A stretch of DNA of 64,000 nucleotides. Origin: Marsupella aquatica (taxonomy: Eukaryota; Marchantiophyta). Of the stretch, positions 33,561 to 46,794 are shown one piece after another. The notes under the pieces were generated by a model. The model did not search any database. It saw only the letters and a list, made by a program, of their open reading frames with translations, and was not told where the DNA came from. Made by a program: the position numbers and the translations under genes. Position 1 is the first letter of the stretch. Every line of letters starts with the position of its first letter. Location of the stretch: NCBI GenBank assembly GCA_973895155.1, contig OZ316892.1, forward strand, positions 26,784,001 through 26,848,000, given 5' to 3'.

Positions 33561-34310
33561 TTTGAATTTTGAAGGCCAGTGAGGGTGCTGTGAGTTCTAA
33601 TTGTTCTCCGAGTACAGTGAGGGAGCGGCCAATTCATTTTATCACATTGGTCTAAACCATTCAGTTCACCATTACTTAAACCACATCTTCTTGTATAGGA
33701 GCTTCTGCTTACAGTAGTGCACAGCTATGGGTTACCTTAGTGCACATTTTAGTTTCACTAGGAATGGACTTGAGCTCCATTTTTTATGGTCAATGTATAT
33801 ATTATTGTTCATCACAGGACAAGAATAGGAGTATCCATGTTGGGAATGGGGGGCCTTTTCTTAGGGCAGGTGGGGTTAAATGAATGACAAATTAGCATAC
33901 ATTAGGGAGCCTCAAGTTTCATAGTTATGGATGATAGGTTTTGGCCATACACACGTGGCCATAGCTTTTTTTGAATCTCATAATCACATCTTGGATCAGC
34001 AAAGCAGTGAGATCGTATGAAATATATACTTACAGTACCATGATTGCTACCTATAGACAAAGTTGGCCATCCCATTGAATGCTTGTCACTATAACACCCT
34101 CCACTTTCTCGTATTCGTCCCTTTGTGAAAAACTCTTTGCTTTACCTCCAATACTCCATGTCATCTTTACCTCCTCTGGAAAATCATTCACTCAAAAACT
34201 CTTCCGGCGATTTGGTCTGCTCGGAGTCATAGGAACTTGGAACCTATCTTGGTACACCCAAATAAGTTATTTCCTCAGCATCCAGCGGTTGTTTGTGTTT
34301 CCCCTGTCAA
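33560..34310. other. Intergenic region, no gene recognised
   Basis: Contains an inverted relative of the dispersed family (about 33899-33965, ttggccatacacacgtggcc region) and a solitary cttcttgtatagga at about 33690. Confidence 0.4.
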
Positions 34311-34311
34311 G

Positions 34312-34498
34312 ATCCAATGGTACCGGATTCCCTCAGTCTAGTCTTTTGACCACCCTCGGGTCAGTTGGTCACTGACCCGAGGGTGAGTCGGGAGGGCTGC
34401 AGGGCAAGGCCGAGAAGGGGTGCAGGCAACTTGCCTTTGGGCCAACTGACCCAAGGGTGGTCAAAGACAAGACTAAGGGAATCCGACACCGTTTGATT
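34312..34498. mobile_element. Composite palindromic element (MITE-like foldback), ~185 bp
   Basis: The outer arms, about 34316-34368 and 34441-34494, are inverted copies. The left reads through cggattccctcagtctagtc and gaccaccctcgggtcagttgg; the right is its reverse complement with about 10% differences and one indel. Inside the left part a second, perfect hairpin pairs 34351-34365 with 34371-34385 (caccctcgggtcagt, five-base loop). A rearranged piece of the same element lies at 43763-43810. The structure fits a non-autonomous foldback element. No target-site duplication was established. Confidence 0.7.
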
Positions 34499-34499
34499 T

Positions 34500-37400
34500 C
34501 GACAGTGGGGGGGGGAGGGGGAGAGCGGCGGCGGGCACAGAGAGCCGTTGGATGTGAAAGAGATAACCTGGGTTACTTTTCTTGATACATGGACCAAAAG
34601 AGTGGTAATTTGAAAAAATAAAAAACAATCATGGCAATGATGTAAATCCCAGAACCCAAAAAACCTCAACTTGAGACTACTCAATGTACTCCTGACTCCT
34701 TTCTCTCCTATGGGATGGGGATGGCCAGGTCACTAGGTGCAAGGCCTAGGTAACTTTGATGAGCTCTGAAACTAGGTATTGACCAGAACATTATCTTAAA
34801 ATATATGCGGCACCCACCTCCATGCCTACGGGCACAATAAGTATTTAAAAAACAGAGAAGAACACACCTACGGTGCATGGAGTAATTAACAGAGAAATGA
34901 TTGTTTACAATTAGACAATAGTAGTCCCAACAAAGTTGAGTAAAACATGATGATGCTGGTTTGTTAATTAAATTGATATGCTTAAAACCAACGGACTTTC
35001 AATTTCCAACATCAACATGGCTTGGGTTCAGTGCTTACATTAGAGGATCAGATTTTAACTTTGACACCTGCACTTTGTGTATTGTTTGGAATAGCCTAAT
35101 CATGATTTGACCTCTATGAATGTGGTGAGCTTGACTCTTAGAGACCCATACTTCTCAAAGTAGATAGCGCTTGGTGACCTGGGCATTCTCCCACATGACC
35201 CGGCACTTCCCCCTAGCACTATCTACTATATAAATACAAAGTACAAATGAATAAAATATTCATAAAAACATTACTGAAATATAACTATATTTATGGAAAG
35301 AGGTTGATGCTTGGATGGATTGGAGCATTTGACCTCAAAACTCCAAGCACTTTTTGACATGCAAAAAGGTGTTCAATGAATCCCAGGTATGTGTGGGTGG
35401 GGTGTAGTGGTGGGAGTATTGATTATCCCCTCAGCCCTTGGTTGCATGCTTTGGGGTTCTGGTTTAATCCTCTCTTCCTCCTGGTTTAAGTCCCTGTCGG
35501 ATCCTTGGGTATTGTCCCCTTGTGGCTACCCTACATAGAAATGCATGCTCCAGAGCATGACGTCTATCCTCTGTTGGATGGGCCTGCTTTCGGTTTTCAA
35601 GGCAAAAATAGACACCCATTGTCTAAAGGAGGTCGTGCGGACAAAATTTGCGGGATAAGGACCCACTCTACACGAAAAACCCCACATGCTTGCAAGAAAT
35701 GGTCAAAGATAGGGTGTAGAGCCCCATAGACATCCAAAGCAAGTTGGTAAAACAAATCCCAAGGGTAGTGAGGAAAACATGCTTCCTCCTTGAATCAGGC
35801 TGGCTGCAGCATGAGTCCCGGAATTATGGGCAGCCAGCAACCACAAAAATGGGTCCGCTCTCTGCAATGACCATATCCCCTAGGGTACAATGTCCTGTTG
35901 TAGAAAAGACAATATCTGGACAAGATCCATTCATGGTTTGTCTAGTGACCAAACCTGAGTAACTATACAAACCCATTCTCAAGTGTTGTGATGGGTCTTG
36001 TAGCACTAAAAGGATCTCCCATGGGTCTCACACATACAAATCCAAAGGCTCAACTAGCAACTATGGGTCCTTGCCGCATTGCACAAGTAGCATCTCTCAA
36101 GGTCACCTTCCCTTACATGACTTGAGCTTTGGAAGCCAACCAACCTCCCTTGCTTCCACTTAGTTATCAAATTAGGGATTTCCTACAAGTCAGCTGCCCA
36201 CCAGCCCACGTAATGACTTGTTGGGATCGTCAACATGATCACAAGCTCCTTGATGGCTGTGGACGTGTCTTATGGCATTACGATCAGGCCAACTTGGTGC
36301 TCACTCTACGCTGTGGGGTCTGACTTCCAGCAAACTTCCAAAGATGGTAACTTCCGTGCCTTAGCCTCTTTGGCTAGAGGGTAGTCGTGCCATTCCGGAT
36401 CCAGGTTCATAGACACCCCACATAACACCAGTGATTTTGCCAGGGAGGTACCGGTGGGGTAGACCAAGTCCAAGGCACATGGCCATGGAAAAGACAATTA
36501 AATCAAAGCAATAGGTGTCACTAGCTCAACACATCACCCTAAGAAGCAATATGTGTTAAATAATATTGCCTCAGCCCCATAATATTATACAACCTGAAAT
36601 ATACTCTTTGGTCGTGTAAAGGGATTATCTCAGTAGTGGACCATGCTTGGCCAACTATACCAAATGTCTTGCTAGGCCCTGGGGGTGGGCTCAGGGTGAG
36701 AGTCACTTTTCTAAGTCCACTGTCTATTTATTCATACCTGAATCTTTCCCCTAGATATGGGCCAGGATATGGGGAACCTACCAACCAAAACAGTGGTAAA
36801 ACGAAGACACAATTATTAGGCCAGGAAAAATTACTATGAAAGAAAGAGCAATTGAGACCTTAACATCAGTGAAACTTTAGAAGAAAATATAATATTTTGA
36901 AAACTTTTGATGGAAAACCACACAAGAGCAAGCCACACAACTTTGTTCAAAACCCCGTTTCATACATCTGTATTTTTCATGTAATTTTTACACTTAGGCT
37001 AGATGTGCCACATCCGTATAGTGAACCGTCTCCTGGCAAAATATCATTATAATCTCCGAACAAAATAAAATCCGAAAGGTTCCAGAGGAAAAACAAGAGC
37101 TCCTTCCATCATGGTAATCCGCTATTAGTTTATAAATCTTTTCCTTGGCATAAGTAGAATTAGGACCGTTGCCAAGCTTCCACTTGTGAGTCAGTGACTC
37201 CCACTGAATATCGGGTTTCGAGCACACCACCTAAATCATTACCTGCTATCTGGAATAACTTTCTTAGGGAGTGCAGTTTAAATTTTGTTGCAAATGTAAC
37301 ACATCGATGCACTCTGCATAGTGAATTCTCTTTATCTACTTGTCTATCTATATCTTATCCAAGATGACAGCCACTTTGGGGTGAGATCAGAACAATTGTG

Positions 37401-39230
37401 ACAAACCCCTCTCAGTAAACACAATTCAAGACTACCCTCCTGAATTACAGTTTTCTAATTGAAAGGTTTTTCAACGAAGCCTTCTCTAGGGATTCTCTGA
37501 ATGAAATTGAAGCACTTAGTCCAAGTTTGACCAGACAAACTTAGTCTAAGTGTTGGAGTGTTCTTTAGATTGATGATTGGGAAAAAGTAGCAAGACTTTG
37601 TCCACATCCTAATCAATCAAAGGATAGATATTTGGCCAGCACTTAGGTAGTCGTAGCAAAATAAAAATTAATTTGTCCTATTCCATCTTTGTTTATGAGC
37701 AGGGCTTTGTGACATCTTCCTCTGTGCATGCAATCTCCAAGTTAGTTTCAAGTATTGTTGCATCAAAGATCCCAAACAAACAAGGGCCTCTCTTTTATGC
37801 CACTTGAGCTTAATGTACACCAAAAAGTACAATATTTAAAAACTATAGTATGCAATCTCACTCTTTTTTTGTCATGGTCTGTTTATGAAATGTCATTTTT
37901 GGTTGGAAATATCCTTAGCTATTGGATTATGGTGACGTTTTTCCTAACCATGCCAATGCGTCACTGTTCACACCCAACCAATCACTTTCCCCAACTTCAC
38001 ACTTGTTGAAATCCAGTTGGCAGGCTAAGCTCCCAGTCATCTCACCTATCCTTGACAACACTTTACTCAACATTAATTACTATTAACAAAGTCCGTCAGC
38101 CCCAGCGACAAACATTGCAGAATGGCAAACAGATTAATGTTAGCCCATAACTGTGGTGACATGGAAAATTGGAGGACACAAAGGGAATGCACATTGGCCA
38201 GAACCAAGGTTTGGGCACACTGCATAGAGGCCCCCTCATCACCTGTGACATTTTTAAGCCCTGTACCCCCTAAAATGTGAGAACAAAATTTTAATTTTTA
38301 AACCCTGTAAAATTGAAATAATCTGAAAATTTGATTAAGAGGACCCTAATGTTCTTACAAGACTCAAAATTGTATTTAAAAGACCCTAAATTTCTTCCAA
38401 AAAAATTTCTAAGTCTTCCCTTACAACCAATAAAACTACCATATTCTTTGTCACACGTGATGTGCCAATTCTATGGAAGTGAAACCCCCGAGTCAACACA
38501 GTTTGAGGAGGATGCACTTGGCGACCAACATCACTAGTGATTCATTTGCAACCAGCCGTATTGGGATCCTATAAATTATATCATTTGCACACAGTAGAGT
38601 TTTCAGTAATGTGCCTGAAAGCAGGTGAATCATCCCTTATTTTCACTTGGATACAGGGTCTGTGAGTTAAGTTTTCAACCCAATATGACCTCCTGTGTAT
38701 TCAAATAAGGGGTGAAATTTCATTCATCCTTCTGGAACTGGCTTTATCATCTGTCACCCTGAGTTTGGTGTGTCAGACTTTGCATGTGCGTGATGCCATA
38801 GGGGCTTTGAGAATGAGTGTGCTGACATAGAGACTTTGAGAACACAAGTGTTGTCATAGAGGCTTCATGATTGAGTGAACATGTATGTTGTGTGCGGCTC
38901 TAAATTTGTTTCCCATGATCTTCGCTGAAGCTGCTACTGCGCATAACTTGGACTTTGCTTAACCCTCTACATTTGCTGCTGAGTTTCTTGTTTGTTTTTT
39001 AGAACATTTCTTTGAACGTTCTCAGTGCAAACCATGGGCTATCTTCACAAGTAGCTTGGAGCTTGCCTTGAATGATTTTGTGCTGCTCTGATTCACTAGA
39101 AGCTTCTGTTGCTCAGCATGTCTATGTCTTTGCTCAACTTGCAATTTTGAGATACAAAACTCAACCTCAGTTTTAGTGAGTTGGCAGGTCTCAGAAGCCT
39201 TTTTACTATTGTACTTGGCTGGGTCTAACT
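34500..39230. other. Long gene-poor AT-rich region
   Basis: No gene recognised in about 4.7 kb. Several 60-84 codon frames occur (for instance near 35505-35962 and 36306-36497 minus) but none contains a domain I know or links to another by splice sites. A G-rich tract (about 34507-34520) follows the palindromic element. Confidence 0.45.
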
Positions 39231-39475
39231 CACCTCACTTTGGGGAATTTCATCCTCTACATTTAATTACAATAACTCAAATATATTATCACATTTTGAT
39301 CTGGGTCTAACTCATCTCACTTTTGGGAATTTCACCCTCTACATTTACTTATAATAACTCAAGTATATTATCACATTTTGATGCTTGATTATCTGGGTCT
39401 AACTCATCTCACTTTTGGGAATTTCACCCTCTACATTTACTTATAATAACTCAATTATATTATCACCGTGATTAC
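39222..39475. repeat. Tandem repeat, about three copies of an ~85-90 bp unit
   Basis: The phrases tgggtctaactcatctcact, ttgggaatttcaccctctac and ataataactcaagtatatta, then tcacattttgat, recur three times. The last copy ends abruptly at tatcaccgtg. Confidence 0.85.
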
Positions 39476-39477
39476 CG

Positions 39478-39625
39478 GCAGGGATATTTGAGGACCCCAT
39501 ATTTGAGACCCCCTAGTGTTAGGTCTTTCTATCTATTCAGGATGATCAGGATATTTGAGACCCGATATTTGAGACTCTATATTTGAGACCCCTAGTGTTC
39601 GGTCCTTTCTATCTATTCAGGAGCA
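39478..39625. repeat. Two copies of a ~70 bp unit (atatttgagacccctagtgt)
   Basis: Both copies end ggtc(c)tttctatctattcagga. The smaller phrase (g/c)atatttgaga(c)cc is repeated two or three times inside each copy. Confidence 0.8.
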
Positions 39626-39725
39626 TGATAAGGTGTGATTGCAGCTTCCCGTACAACAATGGTGGATCCCATTACAATACTCCTTCTGCCCGTGTCTCCG
39701 AGTCTGGTCTGCCTGGCAGTGCTCA

Positions 39726-39750
39726 CCTTTCCTTTCCTTTCCTTTCCTTT
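39726..39750. repeat. CTTTC pentanucleotide microsatellite, about five copies
   Basis: Simple run of ctttc units; flanks are non-coding. Confidence 0.85.
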
Positions 39751-42700
39751 GCGTGCAGAGAAATAAATGCAACGAGACATCGGTGGCCGGCCAACTAACA
39801 ATTTCCTGGAGGTTGGGAACATCGAAGAAGAATGCCTGATGAGTGATGATCGAAAGCGTCGTCGGTTGCCACTTTTTCCCTTTCGGTTCGCCATTGTTCT
39901 TTCTTCGAGGTCAAGTTGCTGGTTGGGGAACGTGTCCGTGCGACGCACACTGTGCGTAGATTTGCAGGCACCAGCCTACTGTTGTACCGTGGAGGAGCTT
40001 GCAAAGGTGATGGCAGGAAGTTGCTGCTAGTCTAGCTACCACTGGAGCTTCAGCGACAGTACAGTGCGTTACTAGTGCCTGACTTGGCAGGCATGCGGTC
40101 ACGAACGTCAACAATTCAATAAGAAATAATTGACTTGTCTGCCCCGACTCAGCTTCTCAGAACAAACCGCGGTTGACACCTCGGTCTGGCTCTAAAACCT
40201 TCCACGAGCTTTTGGAGTTGGTGTTTTCGTCGCTTGGAGATCACGAGATTTTCGACGCCATGATGCGAAAGTGAGCGCATCATGGCGGAGTTGGAGTTGA
40301 GAGGCAAAATCATCATCGCAGCTGATGATTAAATTCTAATAAACGACAGGAGTTAGTCCAGTAAACCCTAGCTTCTTGAGTACTACTCTGCGGGGAGTAA
40401 TCTAGTCGGGGAGGCGCTGCTGACGCGCAGTCCCATCATCACCGGTCATCATTGAAATTCGATCTCCTCGCTCCTCTTGAAATGCGCTCATTAGTCAAGG
40501 GAAAAAATCTCATCTGGTCGGTTAAGTCTTCAGAGTCGATTAGTTATCAAATGGAAACAATTCTGATGGCATGTGTGATTGGTCCAGCCTTGAAATTCGC
40601 TTTCGTCGTCTGTCTTGGCTTGAAATGCGCACAGTAATCAAGAACGAAAAATTCTCTTCTGGTTGATCTGCTACTGTAGCTCCTGTCGTCCTTCGCTCCA
40701 AGCTCCTACCCTACCCTCTGCAGAGAGGCACGGCTATCGTTGGCTTCAGTGTCGGGCCGGCAGACGGACTTTTATTTGGACACGAAATTCACACTTTTGC
40801 TGACGGATAATGGCGTCCAGATCCGTAGTACCTGTACCGCAATTTTTCGTAAGGTACCGCACCAGCAGGTCTAGCACCAGCCCATCCTACAACCTCATCT
40901 CCCGGCATTCGCGCCCCACACTGCATCACCGAGTCTTCCAGCAAATCTGTCACCCGTGATCGTCTTCCTCTCGAGGATGGCTTGGAATCGCGTGGAGTCA
41001 TCAGTGGATCCGAGTCTGTGGCGGAGGGAGGGAATATTGTTATCATTGGGTCTCCGCATTCATCACACGTCGGTTGTTGGCTACTGTAGCTATTGCGCGG
41101 GCGCTCTATTGTGAGCTATGTCTAAACCTCTCCGCACTAAAAAACACTACTTGTAGCCATGAGGTCCGTCTGGTCCGGGCTCGGTTGGTGGTGCTGCTGT
41201 AACGCCGTTGGTGATGAGCGCCGCTGCAAGCCAAGGCCGGCCAACTGGCATGGCCATGCCCTTACTTTCCACTACAAAAGCATCAACTGCTTTATCGTAT
41301 TGTATTGGCGATTCCGAAACATTTCCCTCCTTGTTTGTTTCACAGATCTGTTCAACTCTTCGCATTGAATGGCGTTCTTCCTCTCTATATGTAGAAGCTG
41401 CGATGTGACAACGATAGCAGTAGTAGTCTAAAGCCCGGTAGCTCGTCGAAGGCGACGGTGCTAGGAGGTGATCCATGCTGCTCCAACTGTAGCCCTCGTC
41501 GTCCTCCGTCTAAAAGGACGAGTGCCTCTATACTGCCTATTAGGTTATGTCGCGATTCGGATAGGAGAACGGGGCAGCGAAGGCCGAGGATGAATCAGGT
41601 CTTGTGGAGAATGAGAGCAGCCTCGCCCAGTCATGAGCAGGATACTGTTATCGATGTACCATTCGGTCACTCTAATGGCCATAGATCCGCTTGCGTCATG
41701 TCCCTCGACTTGAAGCTTCCCCTCTCTGTGCAGCTCTACGTTCCTGAGATTTCCGCTTTAATCTGTCATTTCATGTCGATCTGAATGTTCGGGGCTTAGC
41801 TTCGATGTATGGAGACGTCACTGGTTGAGCTCTCGGGGAAATGTGTAGACCTCATCTTCTGACACACTTGGCTTCGATGCAGATAGACCTCTTTGTCTTG
41901 TTTTACTGACATGTACCACATCTAGGAAGGGCTAACCTTTCTTGCACTCACCAGCTTACATTCTGCAGGCATCATCTTTGTTGGCTCTCTGATTAGGTCG
42001 ATTCCTGTAGATATCGAGGTGTTTGCTTCCTATCATCTCTTTCGGCCTCGATTTTCGCTGAACTTTTTTTGTTTGTTTGCATTTTCATCTTCGATTTCTG
42101 GTTCACCGTTTTCGCTCTCATACTTTGGATTCATGTGGAGTGCACTGTTTCTATTCTCACAGATTCTATTCACGTGGACCTCACGGATTAGCCTGCGTAG
42201 CCTCGACACACTTCTCGAGTTTGTATGTCTGTCGCAGATTTGGTGTCTTTCTTTTCGATCCCTGTGGCTTCCATGCAGCTTGAGTGGGAAGAGAGGGACG
42301 TACTCTGGAAGAACGGTTCTGCTTAGTCCTTGCTTAGACTGGCCTGGAGTGTTCTATAACCATTTTCAATCTGATATAGGAGCTATTCCAAGAGTTTTTG
42401 CGTCGATTAGATCTAGCTATCAGTTATAGCGAATGACTCTTGATGATTGAGGCTACTCTAGACATTTGTGGCGAAGTGGATCGAATTCCCGCAGCACGGA
42501 TTCGCGAGGGACTTGCCATGAGGTGCCACAAATGATGGACTTGGAAACATTTGTATGGTCATTGCGGGTTGCGGATGATTAGCAGACACTGTTGTCCCGG
42601 GCTCTTTCGTGTCTTATGCAGTTGCTGCTATGTCTACATGCAAGGCACTTCTGTATCGATGAATTGCAGTTGGCTTCGAATGACGGGATTTTAGTTGGCA

Positions 42701-43555
42701 GGTGATACTTCCCAAAGTGGGTGACGATATTATCCTTGGCTGGGAACGGCGGCAAACGAAGGACTTTTGGCCTCGGCTATCGTTGATTCGGATGGCATGC
42801 AGCGGCAGGAGTCGTTATGGAGTATCTCTTTTTTGGATCCACATGTACATGGGAAAAGGCCAGTTCCCATGGATGAGGATGTTTCTTAGGTTTGGTGTGA
42901 TGCGCGGAGGCCTTGGGACCTGTTTGTACAAACGCCATCCCATTCTTTGAACCATTCTTATTCATGTGAATGGGGTTCTTTCCGTGCTTTTGTGGCTCCA
43001 ATCCAGAGGTTGTGACAGCTTTCGAACTTGCCCGGTACAGCTCAATGTATTCCCCTTGTCGGCGGCCATTACTTCTTCCACGAGACTTATGTTTCAGTAC
43101 CTGTCCCGACAGTTTTTTGCTCTTAGGAACGGAAACCATTGGAACCGAGAATTGTCTGCTCCCAGACAGGTTTTAGGTTGGTTATAAAATATGACTGGTA
43201 GATCTTTAGTTCTGAAATTCTTGGTGCAACCTGATGGAAGCTTTTCTTTTCCCACATACAGTAAGTACCCATGAAATGAATTCGCCTTTGGTCACCAACT
43301 CCAAAATTATTTGCCTCAGATGCAAGAGCCTGTTTCTTTTCTTCCCAACCCATGAAACAAGATCATTTACCATCCCCGTGTATATGTGCATACTGGAAGA
43401 ATCTAGGATAAAAGGTTACTGCAGTGGCTGACGAATAGAGCATTGGATTTGACAAGATTGGTTTACCCGGTTGAAGATCACGCACTGGGTTTGAAGATAC
43501 CACCGCAGGGGTTGAAGCTGTGGTAGTGCTTCCCTGCCACAAGCGAACTGTGATA
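39750..43555. other. Region of more balanced composition with unrecognised open frames
   Basis: Base composition here is closer to that of the gene regions than to the AT-rich flanks. ATG-started frames on the minus strand include 41147-41476 (109 codons), 40789-41046 (85) and 42777-43139 (120, basic). On the plus strand a 136-codon frame at 42019-42429 lacks an ATG. None shows a domain, signal peptide or convincing splice partner. The region may hold exons of an unrecognised gene or a non-coding transcript; the sequence alone does not decide. Confidence 0.3.
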
Positions 43556-43559
43556 TGCG

Positions 43560-44365
43560 TAATGAACGTTTGAAGATAAAATTTTGTGGGACGGGTCCGC
43601 TGTGTAATCTGTTAAGTTTCCCATGACGAGTTTCTCGATCCCATAGGTTTGGCTTTGAGATCTATCAGAGAAGTATCCGATCACGAGTTTCTGCTCTACC
43701 TTAAGGTCGGCTTTGTGATCTGTGAAAAGTATCCGATTGAGTGATCGCTGAGTAAAGTACAAGACAAGACTAAGGGAAACTTGCCTTTGGGCCAGCTTTA
43801 CAAGGACAAGACTACTTTCACTTTAACGTTTGGCCTTCACTTCAACGGTGGCTTTGTGATCTGTCTGTGAAAAGTATCCGATTGCGAGTTTGGCTTTCAT
43901 CATAGGGCTGGCTTTGTCTGTCAGTGAAAATAGGCTTCCGAATACGTATTTCTGTGATTCCATAGGTTTGGCTTTGAGATCTGTCAGAAGTATCCGTTCA
44001 CGAGTTTCTGCTTCACCATAGGGTCGACTTTGTGATCTGTGAAAAGCCTCCGTTAGCGAGTTTGCGAGTTTGTGAACAGTATCCCATTTCGAGTTTGGGC
44101 TTTCACCATAGGACCGGCATTGTAATCTATCAGTGAAAATAGGGTTCTGCGACATTGGTCCGTTTTGTGATCTGTCAGAAGTATCCCAGTACGAGTTCTT
44201 TCCGTTAGGTTCGGCGTCGTGATCTGACAGAAGTATCCGATCCGATTGCAAATTCCTGCTGTACCATTGGGTGGTGGGCTTTGTGATCTGTCAGAAGTAT
44301 CCGATTTCGAGTGTCTGCTTCACCATAGCCGGCTTTGACTTCTGTCAGAAAATATCGGATTACGA
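43560..44365. repeat. Tandem array of a ~55-65 bp unit, about twelve diverged copies
   Basis: The unit runs ctttgtgatctgt(cag)(t)gaaaa(g)tatccgat, then cacgagtttctgcttcacca, tagg(t)t(c)ggc. The variant phrases cagaagtatccga and gaaaatagg(g/c)tt alternate. Minus-strand frames give repeating peptides only because of the array. Confidence 0.85.
43760..43810. mobile_element. Fragment of the palindromic element inserted in the array
   Basis: The sequence gacaagactaagggaa, directly followed by acttgcctttgggcca and then a second gacaagacta, interrupts the array. In the copy at 34429-34480 the same two phrases occur in the opposite order, so this is a rearranged piece. Confidence 0.65.
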
Positions 44366-45200
44366 GTTCCTGCTTTTGCCGGCACTGCCACAATTGCGCA
44401 CGCGCTTTACTACCAAGCATTCATTGTTGCTGTTCTCATGTTCTTTCTTCCACGTTCGGATATGAAACTGGTGCACATGTTCCTTCTTCCACGTTCGGAT
44501 ATCGCGCTTCAAGTTCTTTGCTCTGATTCGTTTGGTTGAAGATCGCAGTGGGATTCCTCCAGAGCATTCACCACTGGCACGCCTCCATCGTGCGCTTCCG
44601 TGGTCCCCAAGCCACACGGACGGACATGAGTTGAAAACCTTCCACCATCTCCGATCTGGAATAAACTGGTTAGTACGTTTCCGAACGTAAAGCTTTAGAC
44701 ACAGCCCACTACAGCATTTCAGTCGTTGAGAAGAGACTGAATTCTGGAGATGGATCCGTGTGAATTGATTTGGCACTCATTGAAGGTGTGATTGGTTTCA
44801 TGGCCAAGACTATCCGTGAACTGTGAACATGTTTTGCAGAAAGTGTGGAATTTTTATTCTGGACGTGATGTAAGCACTGTCACCCACCATTAAGCTTTCA
44901 GTTGAAGTTTTTCGAACTTGACATGGCGAAGAAATCACACACCTTATTACATGTAAAACTTGTCATCTTTACACCTTCCATGGTGAGCACAGCCTGGCTG
45001 TAATTGCATATCAAATAGTGAAAGAGTGAATTGTCCTATGTGGCAAGTGCCCATAGGTGAAAAGATACGTAAGCCCTTTGTTTTGTTTGTCTTGGGAAAA
45101 GAGTAATCTACTCGGGAAATAGTCTCCTCTCGAACCACCATTAACCATGACCAAAACCTGGTTTCACCATAAATAGAATCATTTCCTTAATTTCTGGAGC
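44366..45200. other. Intergenic region, no gene recognised
   Basis: A direct repeat of ttcttccacgttcggatat lies at about 44445-44500. Otherwise nothing structured is seen. Confidence 0.4.
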
Positions 45201-45209
45201 AATATGGAA

Positions 45210-45440
45210 TGAAGAATGAGAGGAAAGGAGAACTATTGGAAAATTCCCCTTTTATATGGCCAAAGAAGAATAATGAGAGGAAAGGACAACTATTGGAAAC
45301 TTCCCCTTTTATATGGCCAAAGAAGAATAATGAGACTAAAATGAAAAAGAGAACTATTGGACACTTCCCCCTTTTATATGGCCAGAGTAGAAGAATGAGA
45401 GGAAAGTGAAAAGGAGAAGTATTGCACACTTTCCCCTTTT
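45210..45440. repeat. Tandem array, four copies of a 54-65 bp unit
   Basis: The unit runs aatgagaggaaaggagaact, attggaaacttcccctttta, tatggccaaagaag. Copies start near 45214, 45268, 45328 and 45393. The third and fourth carry a small insertion of aatgaaaa(a)g type. Confidence 0.9.
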
Positions 45441-45444
45441 TAGA

Positions 45445-46790
45445 TGACTAGTGGCACCCTTGTACTTATATGGCATGTGCCCAGAGCTAAACTCAATTTC
45501 CATAGCTGAACTAAATTTCCATACCATGACAAACGTGATGCTTATATCTATGGACCTTGTGAGTTGATAATCCACATGCGATCCACACTACCCTACAGAC
45601 AGGAGGTGGAAAATTATGGAGTATCAGAGTACAAGTAAAGAGAGTTACAAATTTTATATACAGTATTACTATCACCTTATATTAATAAAAAGTCTAGAGA
45701 ACAATTTGAAACTAGAATAGAACAATCTGAAACGAGAATACATAAACAATTGCTAATTTTATAAATGGAAACACATAGATTACATGTGAAAAATTGAAAT
45801 AGTTAAAATTACATGATCTACTGGAATTGCATTGGAAATTATTTTTATGATCAAACCCATTTGAATAAAGTTTGCAAACTCTAGTCAAATTGCTTTTACA
45901 TAGGGGGTAAGTCTACATTTCTGAAAATACATATCTGAGTATTTTATAATGTTCCTCAGTCCATCCAACCTTAATACTTGCTGTTCAAGTGGGAGAAATT
46001 GAAAAAGTTGAGAATATTCTTTGATACAAGCACATCGTCTCCCAAGTGTTACTAATTTTCTACATACAACGATCGAAACTCATGGGACATGCAACTTTTG
46101 CTTGCTGACCCTGTGCAGGAAACAAAGTAACGAATCAGCAAACCCGGGAACAAACCCAACCAACCAGCAAATACTACAAGGGGTGATCACAAACGCACAC
46201 TTTAATAAATTTCTACTGCAAGCACAATAGGAGTGTTGCCTTGGTAGTATCTATTACCAGCCCCGATGACCTGTTCAAGGAACTCAAATAGATATGAATA
46301 GAAATAAAATCACAATAAAATTTATATGTTAGAGTATTTTGGTTAGTGTTTGCTCCATCCTTGTTTTTTGTCCATACTCATTTCAGTTTTATCTTATTTA
46401 TAGTAAATGTCACTTTTGTCCATCATTTTGACCTTATTGAACTTTATTCTTAGTTTTGTCTGTATTGAGAGTTAGGGTCTAGAGTCTTCACTCTAGACCT
46501 AGGCCCTTTAGAGTAGGCTTCAGTTGATGCTTTTAAAGTAAGATGGACCTGCAATTAGTAAGCTCCACAGTGTGTAGTTTCTTGAGCCAGCTGAATTTCT
46601 ATGGTTCTCCACAAAAGTAGGCCTTGAAAGTAAGCATCTAATCTGCACCTTTGATGAGGAAATTCGCCAGTATCCTTAATTTTGAAGCGTAATGTGTGAA
46701 AGGGTGAAAATGAGGGATGGGACTCATTTGCCCGTGGAAATGCATGAAATTGTGCTTGGAAGGGCTGAAAGTGACTCAAGAGTGAGGGGT
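45445..46790. other. AT-rich intergenic region
   Basis: No gene recognised. About 46440-46560 contains tcttcactctagacctaggc, similar to the end of the dispersed repeat at 47978-48395. Confidence 0.4.
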
Positions 46791-46794
46791 ATGC

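Noticed and set aside
41147-41476. 109-codon minus-strand ATG frame containing a YYCYRCH stretch reminiscent of a zinc ribbon
   Set aside because: The second Cys pair needed for a zinc ribbon is missing and no splice partner was found; left as unrecognised in the regional entry.
42019-42429. 136-codon hydrophobic + strand frame
   Set aside because: Starts on a non-ATG codon and its Phe/Leu/Ser composition reflects a T/C-rich stretch; not a convincing membrane protein.
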